DNA of 64,000 bases from Holophagales bacterium (lineage in GTDB: Bacteria; Acidobacteriota; Thermoanaerobaculia; Multivoradales; Multivoraceae). The notes under the pieces were generated by a model. The model searched no databases. It worked only from the letters and a program-made list of their open reading frames with translations, and was not told the DNA's origin. The stretch lies in assembly GCA_009837885.1 (NCBI GenBank), contig VXSP01000036.1, forward strand, positions 86,035 to 150,034. Reading direction: 5' to 3'. Position numbers and translations under genes: made by a program. Within the stretch, counting starts at the first letter, position 1; every line of letters begins with the position of its first letter. This document shows, one piece after another, positions 21,846 through 29,742 of the stretch.

Positions 21846-23024
21846 TCAGCCCGACGCACTCGCGAAGCGATCCGCCAGGCTCGGAACGTCTCCCACCGGC
21901 AAAGCGGAAAACCGCTCGTCCAGCTCGTAGCGCCTTTCTCCGGGGTAGATCACCCAGAGATGATCGAGCCCCAGGTCGGCAAGCGCCACCCTCATCGACT
22001 TCGTCGTTCCCGGAGCGTCGCTGTACTTGAACTCGAACCCGTGCCGGCGGCCACCGGACACGATCATCAGGTCCAATTCGGCACCGCCGTGGGTCGCCCA
22101 GAAGTGCGCGTTCGAGGGCTGCATGCAGGACAGGATCTGCTCGACGGCGAAACCCTCGAACGAGGCCCCGACCTTTGGATGACCGGCCAGGCGATCCGCC
22201 GACGGAAGATCGAGGAGGGTGTGGAGGAGGCCGCTGTCGCGGACGTAGACCTTCGGCGCTCGGACCTGCCGCTTCTTCAGGTTCTCGTGCCACGGCGGAA
22301 GGACCCGCACGACCTGTGCAGCGACGAGGATGTCCAGATACCGGCGGGCGGCAGCCTGGCCCGAGCCGATCGCTCGAGCGAACTCCGCCGCGTTCCACAC
22401 CCGGCCGTGATAGTGGGCGACCATCATCCAGAAGCGACGCAGCGCCTCCGCCGGCAGGGAAAAGCCGAACTGTGGGATATCGCGATCGAGAAAGGTCTCC
22501 ACGAAACTCTGGCGCCACAGGGCGGACAGGCCATCGTCCTCGGCCAGAAAGCTGCGCGGGAACCCGCCCCGCACCCAGAGCTTCCGCCAATCGCCCGAAG
22601 TCGCTCCGCCCACCTCGGTCAGATCGAAGCCCGAGAGCCGAATCTGGCCGGCCCGGCCCGCCAGAGTCTCCGAAGCGCCGCGAGCGAGAGCCGGAGATGC
22701 GCTGCCGAGGACGAGGAAGCGAGCCGGCTCCTCCGGCCGGTCGCACAGGACCCGCAGAATCTCGAAGATCTCGGGCTGCCGCTGAATCTCATCGATGACG
22801 ACGAGGCCGCGCAGAGGCTCCAGGGTCTGCATCGGCGTCGCAAGACGCCTCCGGTCGACCGGATCCTCCAGATCGAAGTAGCGCCCCCGCTCCGGCGCCT
22901 CGTCGAACAAGGCTCGGGCAAGGGTCGTCTTCCCGCATTGTCGCGGTCCGACGACCGCAACCGCCGGATGGACCAGGAAGGAGCGCTCGATCCGCCGGGC
23001 GGCGAGTTCGCGGTCAATGTTCAC
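21846..23024 (-). CDS. AAA ATPase with DUF4143 domain
   Basis: A 392-residue protein with Walker A GPRQCGKT (residues 26-33), Walker B VVIDEIQRQPE (near 95) and a C-terminal DUF4143 nuclease-like domain that contains WATHGGAELDLMI and the FEFKYSDAPGTTKSM segment; the E-x-K pair resembles a PD-(D/E)xK site. Such ATPases are common, patchily distributed and poorly understood; some accompany toxin-antitoxin or mobile genes. The start is GTG 23024; TACGCT lies 7 bases upstream. A perfect 10-bp inverted repeat overlaps the promoter, suggesting autoregulation. It is convergent with the orphan gene and unconnected to LarA downstream on the other side. Confidence 0.88.
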   Translation of the reverse strand: MNIDRELAARRIERSFLVHPAVAVVGPRQCGKTTLARALFDEAPERGRYFDLEDPVDRRRLATPMQTLEPLRGLVVIDEIQRQPEIFEILRVLCDRPEEPARFLVLGSASPALARGASETLAGRAGQIRLSGFDLTEVGGATSGDWRKLWVRGGFPRSFLAEDDGLSALWRQSFVETFLDRDIPQFGFSLPAEALRRFWMMVAHYHGRVWNAAEFARAIGSGQAAARRYLDILVAAQVVRVLPPWHENLKKRQVRAPKVYVRDSGLLHTLLDLPSADRLAGHPKVGASFEGFAVEQILSCMQPSNAHFWATHGGAELDLMIVSGGRRHGFEFKYSDAPGTTKSMRVALADLGLDHLWVIYPGERRYELDERFSALPVGDVPSLADRFASASG

Positions 23025-23031
23025 GGCTCCA

Positions 23032-23076
23032 AGCGTACTTCCTTGAAAATCACTCGGTCAAGATACGATTTTCAAG
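23032..23076 (-). promoter_or_regulatory. Promoter and perfect inverted-repeat operator of DUF4143 ATPase
   Basis: On the minus strand TTGACC (23061-23056) and TACGCT (23037-23032) are 18 bases apart. A perfect 10-bp inverted repeat, CTTGAAAATC at 23042-23051 and GATTTTCAAG at 23067-23076, flanks the -35 box with a 15-base spacer, so that one arm lies between -35 and -10. This is the geometry of a repressor site. The AT-rich arms stand out in this GC-rich sequence. Confidence 0.65.
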
Positions 23077-23155
23077 AAACTCTAGGGCCGACCGCGACCC
23101 CGGTGGAGCGGATAGAGCTGGAGTTCCTCGTCACCGCGCCGCGAAGCGGCGACGA

Positions 23156-24430
23156 TCAGCCCCCCACGTACGGAATCGTCTGCGGCCCCTCCGGCAGCAC
23201 GCAGATGCGCGCGTCGGGCCGGGCCGCCACGCACTCGGCGAGCGCGGCATCGAGGTTGGGCGCCGGCTCGAAGTGAGCGGCGGCAAGCTGGTCCCCGCTC
23301 AGCCCGTCCGCCTTGACCAGCACCCGGGCGCGCCGCTGGATCAACGCCTGGACCTGGACCTGCCACTGGTCCGGCTCGGCTTCCTGCCGAGCATCGATCT
23401 GCCGGAGCAGTTCCTCGGGCGAGCCGCCGCGACCGAGCAGTTCGGCGTAGCGGCCGTGGTCCGGAATGCCATCGCTGCACTCGGCCGCGCAAAGGATCGT
23501 TCCACCGTCGGCAACCACCTGCGCCGCCGCCGACATCCCCTTGACCGCCTGGTAGAGGTTCTGGTCGAGCGGATAGCCGGAGTTCGTCGTCACCACGACT
23601 TCGAACCGGTGATTGGTCTCCCGCATGGCGATCGGCTTCGCGGCCGCGCAGGCACGGCGGTGCATCTCGAAGAGCTCGCCCGCGAAGACGTGCGTGATCC
23701 TCTGCTGCCGGTCGAGCAGCACGTCGACACTGAAGTGGGGCTTCGCCTCCGGCCGCGCCGCGATCGCCCGGATGTCGCTGTGCAGCGGGTTGTCGTCGAT
23801 GATCCCCCACGTTGACCGGGGATCGCCAACGCGGACGGCGTCGTGCAGGGTGAGCACGGTGTCGAGCCCGGCGAGCCCCGGGGCGACCATCTTCGGACCG
23901 CCCGAGAAACCAGCGAAGAAGTGGGGCTCGACGAAGCCGGTCGTGATCCGCAGGTCCGCCTCCAGCCAGTGCCGGCAGAGCCGCGTCGGAACGCCGTTGC
24001 CGGTCTCCCCCAGGTCAACAAGAGAAGAGTCATCGCGAGCGTCGTGGTTGATCACACGGCAGGAGCCGAGAATCTCGTTGCCGAGCATCGCCTGGAATTC
24101 GGCCGGCGTGTTCGCCCGGTGGGTGCCGGTCGCGATCAGGATGGTGGCGTCCTCCGGGCGGACGGCGCCTTCGAGTTCCCGCAGCACCGCGGCGACCATC
24201 TCCCGCCGCGGCTGGGCCCGGGTGATGTCGCATACCGAGATCGCCACCGTCTGACCGGGGCTTGCCAGTTCCCGCAGCGGCGGGCCGGCCACCGGCCGGC
24301 GCAGGGCCGCGGTCAGGGCCGCGTCCGGGTCCTCCAACGCCGGCGCCTGCACCGGCTCGATGACCGTCGTCCGCTCGCGCGGGACGTCGATCTCAAGACC
24401 GCTGCGGCCGTAGGCGAGACGCACCCGCAT
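23156..24430 (-). CDS. larA: LarA-type nickel-dependent lactate racemase homologue
   Basis: A 424-residue protein of normal LarA length. The family residues are all visible: Asp and Arg of CDITRAQP, His of TGTHRANT, His and Lys of EPHFFAGFSGGPKMVAPG, the later LHDAVR His, and Gln and Lys of QNLYQAVKGM. LarA binds a covalent nickel-pincer nucleotide and racemises or epimerises 2-hydroxyacids. The cofactor-making genes larB, larC and larE are not in the window. LarA homologues act on various short and aromatic 2-hydroxyacids, so the substrate is open. An Ldh-type hydroxyacid oxidoreductase lies 1.5 kb away on the opposite strand and could share the pathway. The start ATG 24430 is preceded at 7 bases by TAGGAT. 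Confidence 0.92.
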   Translation of the reverse strand: MRVRLAYGRSGLEIDVPRERTTVIEPVQAPALEDPDAALTAALRRPVAGPPLRELASPGQTVAISVCDITRAQPRREMVAAVLRELEGAVRPEDATILIATGTHRANTPAEFQAMLGNEILGSCRVINHDARDDSSLVDLGETGNGVPTRLCRHWLEADLRITTGFVEPHFFAGFSGGPKMVAPGLAGLDTVLTLHDAVRVGDPRSTWGIIDDNPLHSDIRAIAARPEAKPHFSVDVLLDRQQRITHVFAGELFEMHRRACAAAKPIAMRETNHRFEVVVTTNSGYPLDQNLYQAVKGMSAAAQVVADGGTILCAAECSDGIPDHGRYAELLGRGGSPEELLRQIDARQEAEPDQWQVQVQALIQRRARVLVKADGLSGDQLAAAHFEPAPNLDAALAECVAARPDARICVLPEGPQTIPYVGG

Positions 24431-24437
24431 CGTCCGA

Positions 24438-24443
24438 ATCCTA
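24438..24443 (-). promoter_or_regulatory. Putative -10 box of larA, leaderless arrangement
   Basis: Minus-strand TAGGAT, 7 bases before ATG 24430. There is no recognisable -35 box and no ribosome site in the gap. Confidence 0.45.
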
Positions 24444-24517
24444 CGCGCCGGCGGAGCTCGGGGTGAGCATGTCCGACATCCGATCCACGACCGCCGAAGC
24501 CGGCAAGCCGCCGGGCC

Positions 24518-25906
24518 CTACTCCGCGCCGTCGAGGCGGCGCACCTTGATGCTGCGGAAGGCCACCTCGTCACCGTGGTCCTGCAACAGGATTCTTCCCT
24601 CCGGCCACTTCCCGAACCCGTCGCGGTCGGCGAACTTGCTCAGTGCGATCGCCTCGTCGAGTTCGGCTGAGTTCCGGTCGAACGCCAGCACCAGCTGGTG
24701 GTTCAGCCAATGCTCCACCGTGCCGTTGGCGCGGACGACGATCCGCGCGTGGTTGTAGCGGCCCGGTCCATGGACGAAACGCCCTTGCTTCACCGCCGGT
24801 AGCAGGTCGTAGAGCGAAGCCAGCGTCCGGTTGCCGTCGCGTCCAGCCTCCGCATCGGCATGACGCGCGTCGTCGAGGATCTGGTACTCGAACGCGACCA
24901 CCGTGCCGGGAGCCGAGCCGTAGCCCTCGGTGACCAGGTACTTGATGCCGCTGTTCGCCGCCTCCGTCATCCGGAACTCCAACTGGAGCTCGAACGCGGA
25001 GAACGTCTCCCGGGTCACGATCCCGCCACCGCGCGGTCCGCCGGGTTCCGAAGCGAGCACCGTCAGCTCTCCGTCGCGCACTTCCCAGCCGGTATTGGGA
25101 AAGTGCTCGCGGTGGGCGCCGCGCCAGGCCTCCGTGCTCTCGCCGTCGAAGAGCAGCTCCCAGCCCAGGGCCACTTCCGTCTCCGAGAGCTGGTTGGGGC
25201 GCGTGTCGACGACGAAGGGAAACGCCCGACCGCTCGGCGTCAGGTCCTCGGTTCGCAACAGCACGTTCCGGTAGCGGACCTGCAGTCCGCCCTGCTCCGG
25301 CCCGACCGAGTGGACCTGCAGGGCGATGAAGCCGCGCGGCGTCATCTCGTCGATGAGAAAGGTCGCCGGCACATTGTTCAGCCAGGTCCGGATCTCGGAG
25401 CCGATCGCTTCGATGTAGACGTGGTTCCAGTCTCCCTGGCGAAAGGCCTGGCTCGCCGCCGGGTTCAGGGTCAGCGGAAACAGCCAGCCGCGCCGGGCTT
25501 CGTCGTAGATGCCCCCGCTCCAGGCGCGTTCGCTGGGATCGATCTCCACCTGGTAACCGTGCACGACGCCGTTCCAGTAGTCCGGGTCGCTGTGGCTGCG
25601 GATCTGGATGCCCGCGTTCAGTCCGTCATCGACCTTGAACTCCAGTTGCAGCGCGAAGTCCCCGTACTCCTCCGTCGTCGCGAGAAAGGAGTTCGGCGTC
25701 TCGATCACCGCGGTGCCGACGACCGTGTCGCCATCGAGCACGTACTTCGCCGCCCCGCCGAGCTGCCGCCATCCCTGCTCGAGTCCGCCGGCGGTCAGGT
25801 CGACCCAACCGGAGTCGGGATCCGGTTGCGCGAGCCCGGCTGTGGCCGCACCAAGAAGGACCAGCAGACCAACCGGCGGAAGCGTCAAGGCTGGGGCAAG
25901 GTGCAT
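24518..25906 (-). CDS. Secreted protein with two DUF1080 (3-keto-glycan hydrolase-like) domains
   Basis: A 462-residue protein with a signal peptide (about 1-26, ending GLAQ) and two concanavalin-like DUF1080 domains. The first is about residues 33-215 (SGWVDLTAGGLEQGW, then DFALQLEFKVDDGLNAGIQIR) and the second about 240-460 (WELLFDGESTEAWRG, then FELQLEFRMTEAANSGIKYL). Single-domain members are common in Planctomycetes, Bacteroidetes and Acidobacteriota, and some hydrolyse 3-keto-disaccharides or related glycosides. A tandem arrangement is less usual. The gene is divergent from the Ldh-type dehydrogenase, with 67 bases between the starts. Catalysis by either copy is not proven by the sequence. 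Confidence 0.9.
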   Translation of the reverse strand: MHLAPALTLPPVGLLVLLGAATAGLAQPDPDSGWVDLTAGGLEQGWRQLGGAAKYVLDGDTVVGTAVIETPNSFLATTEEYGDFALQLEFKVDDGLNAGIQIRSHSDPDYWNGVVHGYQVEIDPSERAWSGGIYDEARRGWLFPLTLNPAASQAFRQGDWNHVYIEAIGSEIRTWLNNVPATFLIDEMTPRGFIALQVHSVGPEQGGLQVRYRNVLLRTEDLTPSGRAFPFVVDTRPNQLSETEVALGWELLFDGESTEAWRGAHREHFPNTGWEVRDGELTVLASEPGGPRGGGIVTRETFSAFELQLEFRMTEAANSGIKYLVTEGYGSAPGTVVAFEYQILDDARHADAEAGRDGNRTLASLYDLLPAVKQGRFVHGPGRYNHARIVVRANGTVEHWLNHQLVLAFDRNSAELDEAIALSKFADRDGFGKWPEGRILLQDHGDEVAFRSIKVRRLDGAE

Positions 25907-25927
25907 CGAAACGCCAGCTTACCCGCA

Positions 25928-25964
25928 TAGGATCGCCGCTCCGCGAACACTGGAGATCAAGGAG
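25928..25964 (+). promoter_or_regulatory. Putative -10 box and ribosome site of Ldh gene
   Basis: TAGGAT at 25928-25933 could be the -10 box; the AAGGAG ribosome site is at 25959-25964, 9 bases before GTG 25974. This gene therefore has an ordinary leader, in contrast with the leaderless-looking neighbours. Confidence 0.45.
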
Positions 25965-25973
25965 CCAGCCACA

Positions 25974-27059
25974 GTGGAATCGATCGACATCCACCCGCAG
26001 GCCTTGCGAGACGCAGCAACAACGATCCTGGAAGCGGGTGGCAGCAAAGCCGACGAGGCGCGCATCGTCGCCGACCACCTCGTACTGGCGAACCTCTCGG
26101 GCCACGACAGCCACGGCGTCGGCATGCTTCCCGCCTACGAGCGGAGCCTGAGCAACGGAACCCTGAACCCGAACCAGGACGTCGAACTGGTCCGCGACGA
26201 CGGTGCGATCATGATGTTCGACGGCGGCATGGGCTACGGCCAGGTGGTCGGCCGCCAGGCCACGGCCGCGGCGACCGAGCGCTGCCGGAGCACCGGCGTG
26301 GTCCTGGCGCCGGTCCGCTACTGCCACCACCTGGGCCGGATCGGCACGTACGGCGAGCAGGTGGCGGACGCCGGTCTCGCTTCGCTCCACTTCGTCAACG
26401 TGGTCGGCCACCAGGCCCTGGTCGCCCCCTACCGGGGCACCGACGCCCGCTACTCGACGAATCCGATCTGCCTGTCGCTGCCCGGCAGCGACGCGCAGCC
26501 TCCCGTGCTCCTCGACATGGCGACCAGCCGGATCGCCCACGGCAAGGCCAGGGTCGCCCACAACATGGGCGAGGAGGCGCCCGAGGGCTCCCTGATCGAC
26601 CACCGCGGCCGCAAGACACGCGACCCGGGCGTGCTCTTCCGGCAGCCCGCCGGGGCGTTGACCTCCTTCGGCGACCACAAGGGCTACGGCCTCGCCGTCT
26701 TCTGCGAACTCCTCGGCGGCATGATGAGCGGCGGCCGCACGGCCCAGCCCGAGCACGAGATGGAGGGCACGATCTGCAACAACATGTTCATGATCGTGTT
26801 CGATCCGGACCGGTTGATCCCGCGTTCGGCGATGGAGCACGAGCTCGCCGCCCTGGTCGCCCACGTCAAGGCGTCGCCGGCCGCCGAGCCGGACGAGCCG
26901 GTGCTCGTTCCTGGCGACCCCGAGCGGACCTGCCGGATGGAACGCGCCGAAGCGATCCCGGTCGACGCCGAGTCCTGGCGTCAGATCGTCACCGCCGGCG
27001 AGCGGCTGGGTGTGGAGGCCGGGCGGCTGGAAGCGGTCGCTAGCGCTCCGCCTCGCTGA
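25974..27059 (+). CDS. Malate/L-lactate dehydrogenase family oxidoreductase
   Basis: The start is GTG 25974, chosen for its AAGGAG site; longer in-frame starts would run over the DUF1080 gene. The 361-residue product fits the Ldh/YbiC family (about 340-360 residues), a fold distinct from classical lactate dehydrogenases. Typical segments are LANLSGHDSHGVGMLP, YCHHLGRIGTYGEQ with the catalytic His region, LLDMATSRIAHGKAR and GDHKGYGLAVFCELL. Members oxidise 2-hydroxyacids such as malate, lactate, ureidoglycolate or sulfolactate with NAD(P)+. A sulfonate or hydroxyacid substrate would fit the sulfatase and LarA neighbours, but this is speculation. Its 3' end overlaps the convergent esterase gene by 20 bases. 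Confidence 0.9.
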   Translation: MESIDIHPQALRDAATTILEAGGSKADEARIVADHLVLANLSGHDSHGVGMLPAYERSLSNGTLNPNQDVELVRDDGAIMMFDGGMGYGQVVGRQATAAATERCRSTGVVLAPVRYCHHLGRIGTYGEQVADAGLASLHFVNVVGHQALVAPYRGTDARYSTNPICLSLPGSDAQPPVLLDMATSRIAHGKARVAHNMGEEAPEGSLIDHRGRKTRDPGVLFRQPAGALTSFGDHKGYGLAVFCELLGGMMSGGRTAQPEHEMEGTICNNMFMIVFDPDRLIPRSAMEHELAALVAHVKASPAAEPDEPVLVPGDPERTCRMERAEAIPVDAESWRQIVTAGERLGVEAGRLEAVASAPPR

Positions 27060-28083
27060 AGAAGCGCCAAAGCAACTCACCGCCAAAGTTGCCGGCGTCG
27101 TCGCGCGGCCAGACGTGGGCGCCATTCCAGGAGCAACTCCAGACGGCGCGGCCGCCGGCGCAGCCGAGGTGCTCGACGCAGCTCAGCTCGCGGCGGCCAT
27201 CCCAGGGCGCCTCCACGGCAGTCGGCTCGGCGGAGCAGGACTGCGATTCGGCCCACTTCGCCGCCACGCCGTGCTGCGAGGTGTAGACGTACCCGTCGCT
27301 GGCGAATGAACCGTCGATCGGCACCGTACGGTCCGCCGTGCCGCCGATCAGCAGCATCGACGGGCCGGGCCCTTCGGCCGCGCAGTTGAAGCCGCGCGCC
27401 AGGTAGCCATGCATCGGTGCGACCGCGGCGAGACGGCCACCGAGGGCGCAGCCGAGCCGGTGAACGAACATGCCGCCGTTGCTGTAGCCGGAGGCGAAGA
27501 CCCGGTCCGTGTCGATGCAGAACTCCGCCGAGAGATGGTCGATCAGGGCGGCGATGTAGCCGACGTCGTCATGGCATGAGCACCAGTTGCACGGCCCGCA
27601 GGTTCCGCACTCCGGCGGGCAGGGGTACGGATTCGCGTCTTCCCGGCAGGCTGGCGCCTCCGGATTCAGCGGCGCGCTGCAGGCGAGATCGTTCCAGGAC
27701 GTGATCGTGGCGTTCCGGCTTCCCGTCCTGCCGCTGAGCGACGCCTCGAACGACGTGCCCTGCGGGAACACGAGCACGAAGCCCTCGCGATCGGAGAGTT
27801 CCGACAGGCCCGTCCAGCCGTCGCTGTGCCGGGCGCTGCCCGTGTAGCCATGCACGTGCAGCCAGAGCGGCGCCGGGGAGGCACCGTCGTAGCGGGCGGG
27901 CAGGTGGATGCGGTAGCCGCGGACCAGGCCGTCGTGGGCGAGTTCCAGGTCGACGCTGGCGCCGCGTGCGGCCGATGCGATGCCGGCGGAGGAGGAGCAG
28001 CCCGGGCTGTCGGCGGCGCCCAAGGGTACGGTGACGGCAAGGAACGCGACGAAAGTCGCGATGGTTGACCGTCGCGGGCACAT
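27040..28083 (-). CDS. Secreted PHB-depolymerase/feruloyl-esterase-like hydrolase
   Basis: A 347-residue alpha/beta hydrolase of the LpqC/PHB-depolymerase family. A signal peptide ends near residue 23 (VPLGAA). The oxyanion segment LHVHGYTGSA, nucleophile elbow GYSNGG, a late Asp (IGGTADRTVP) and His (NGAHVWP) give a complete triad. A Cys-rich insert (PYPCPPECGTCGPCNWCSC) lies between the first strands and the nucleophile, with further Cys pairs near the C-terminus, so disulfides are likely. ATG 28083 is preferred over ATG 28092: a TACGAT box lies exactly 7 bases before it and overlaps the upstream ATG. Likely substrates are polyesters, acetyl-xylan or feruloyl esters. Confidence 0.85.
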   Translation of the reverse strand: MCPRRSTIATFVAFLAVTVPLGAADSPGCSSSAGIASAARGASVDLELAHDGLVRGYRIHLPARYDGASPAPLWLHVHGYTGSARHSDGWTGLSELSDREGFVLVFPQGTSFEASLSGRTGSRNATITSWNDLACSAPLNPEAPACREDANPYPCPPECGTCGPCNWCSCHDDVGYIAALIDHLSAEFCIDTDRVFASGYSNGGMFVHRLGCALGGRLAAVAPMHGYLARGFNCAAEGPGPSMLLIGGTADRTVPIDGSFASDGYVYTSQHGVAAKWAESQSCSAEPTAVEAPWDGRRELSCVEHLGCAGGRAVWSCSWNGAHVWPRDDAGNFGGELLWRFFSEAER

Positions 28084-28105
28084 TGCCGGCATCGTAGCGC
28101 GGCGC

Positions 28106-28942
28106 CTAGCCTGGCAGCACCTGGAAGTAGCCGTCCCGCCCTACCAACCGCACGCCGACCTCGAACAGCTCGGACAGTGTGGCGCTCGTCAGGACTTCGT
28201 CCTTCGGTCCGTCCGCGAACACACGGCCGGACTTGAGCAGCACGACCCGTTCGACCTCCGGCGGGATCTGGTCGACGTGATGGGTGACGACAATCAGGGT
28301 CGTGCCGGCCGCCGCCAGGGCCCGCAGCCGTTCCATCAGCCCGAACGCGGCCTTCAGGTCGAGGCCGGTCGCCGGCTCGTCGAGCAGCAGGGTGTGCGGC
28401 TCGTGGACCAGCGCCCGCGCCAGCAGCACGCGACGCTGCTCACCGGAGGACAGCGTGTCGAAGCGCCGTCCCAGGAGGTCGCCGGCGCCCTGGCTCCCTG
28501 CCGCCGCCTCGGCCCTTCCCCGCTGCGCTTCGGTCAACCCCTGGTGCCGGTAAACGCCGACGCTGGCGAAGAAGCCGGAACACACCACCTCCAGACCCGA
28601 GAGCCAGCCGTGGTGCGTCGCCTGCAGTTCGTGCGACACGACACCGAGCTGCCGGCGCACGTCAAACACGTTCCAACGGGCCCGGCCCAGCAGCCGCATC
28701 CGGACGCCCGGCCGGCGAAGCGGGAAGAACTCGCCGTTCAGCATTCGCAGCAGGGTGGACTTGCCGGCGCCGTTGGGCCCCAGCACGGCCGTGTTCCGGC
28801 CTCGCGGAATCGTGAGCGTTACGCCGTCCAGCGCTGGTCGGCCGCCGCGCACGACCGTGACATCGGCGAGTTCAAGCAGCGGCTCGTCCATCGCCGTCGC
28901 CATGTCGGCAGCCTCCGCCCCGAGGGAGGGAGAACTCGTCAC
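28106..28942 (-). CDS. Stand-alone ABC transporter ATP-binding protein
   Basis: A 278-residue ABC ATPase: Walker A GPNGAGKST (55-63), signature LSSGEQRRVLLARAL, Walker B LLLDEPATGLD and the switch His in IVVTHHVDQIP. It resembles the YlmA/molybdate-type group. It is the last gene of the four-gene operon and its GTG start overlaps the crotonase stop by 4 bases. No permease or binding protein is nearby, so its partner is elsewhere or it has a non-transport role. Why it is coupled to CoA-ester genes is unclear. Confidence 0.9.
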   Translation of the reverse strand: MTSSPSLGAEAADMATAMDEPLLELADVTVVRGGRPALDGVTLTIPRGRNTAVLGPNGAGKSTLLRMLNGEFFPLRRPGVRMRLLGRARWNVFDVRRQLGVVSHELQATHHGWLSGLEVVCSGFFASVGVYRHQGLTEAQRGRAEAAAGSQGAGDLLGRRFDTLSSGEQRRVLLARALVHEPHTLLLDEPATGLDLKAAFGLMERLRALAAAGTTLIVVTHHVDQIPPEVERVVLLKSGRVFADGPKDEVLTSATLSELFEVGVRLVGRDGYFQVLPG

Positions 28943-29742
28943 CGCCCCTGGAACCGCGGCGGCCGCTTCTCGAGGAAAGCCTTCCGGCCCTCGACGTAGT
29001 CGTCGGAGCGGAAGCAGGCCTCGACGAGCTGCTTCACCCGGTCCAGGTCGCGGCGTTCCGGGTCCTTCGTGGCCTGGCGGATCGCGAACTTCGCGGCACG
29101 GAGAGTCAGCGGGGCGTTGGCCGCCATCCTGCCGGCCAGATCGCGGACGGCGCCCTCCAGGTCGTCGACCGCAGTCACCCGGTCGATCAGCCCCATGTGC
29201 AGCGCCTCGGCGGCGTCGAAGCGCCGCGCCGTGAGCAGGATCTCGCTGGTGCGGGACGGCCCGACGAGATCGACCAGCACCTTGATCCCGGCGAAGCCGT
29301 AGCCCACGCCCAGGCGGCCGGCCGGGATCCCGAACAGAGAGTCCTTCGAGGCGATGCGCAGGTCGGCGTTGAGCGCCGTTGCCAGACCCCCGCCCAGGCA
29401 GTAACCGCGGATCATCGCGATCAGCGGCTTCTCCAGCGCGGCGAAGGCGCGGCCGGTCTCGCGGCCGGCACGGTCGTAGCGCTCGCGCGCCTCGACCGTG
29501 GTCCGCAGCTTCTCGAACTCGGAAATGTCGGCGCCGGAGACGAACGCCCGGTCACCGGCACCGCGCAGCACGACGACCCGCACCGCGTCGTCCTCCTGGA
29601 ACCGGCGCAGGACCTCCGCCTGCGCGACCTGCATCTCGAACGAGAGCGCGTTTCGCCGCTCCGGGTTGTTGTAGGTGAGCCAGCCGACGCCGTCCTCGAT
29701 CCTCGCCCTGATCTTCGTCGTCGGCAGTTCGATCGCGTTCAC
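28939..29742 (-). CDS. Enoyl-CoA hydratase/isomerase family protein, catalytic Glu not seen
   Basis: A 267-residue crotonase-fold protein. The oxyanion-hole segments FVSGADISEF and GYCLGGGLATALNADLRIAS are present. In true enoyl-CoA hydratases a Glu follows the GGG motif and a second Glu occurs in a PE-x-x-LG segment. Here these places read GGGLATAL and IPAGRLGVGY, so neither Glu is visible. The protein may be another crotonase-superfamily enzyme (isomerase, decarboxylase or thioesterase type). The GTG start overlaps the CoA-transferase stop by 4 bases and its own stop overlaps the ABC ATPase start, so all three are coupled. Confidence 0.88.
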   Translation of the reverse strand: MNAIELPTTKIRARIEDGVGWLTYNNPERRNALSFEMQVAQAEVLRRFQEDDAVRVVVLRGAGDRAFVSGADISEFEKLRTTVEARERYDRAGRETGRAFAALEKPLIAMIRGYCLGGGLATALNADLRIASKDSLFGIPAGRLGVGYGFAGIKVLVDLVGPSRTSEILLTARRFDAAEALHMGLIDRVTAVDDLEGAVRDLAGRMAANAPLTLRAAKFAIRQATKDPERRDLDRVKQLVEACFRSDDYVEGRKAFLEKRPPRFQGR

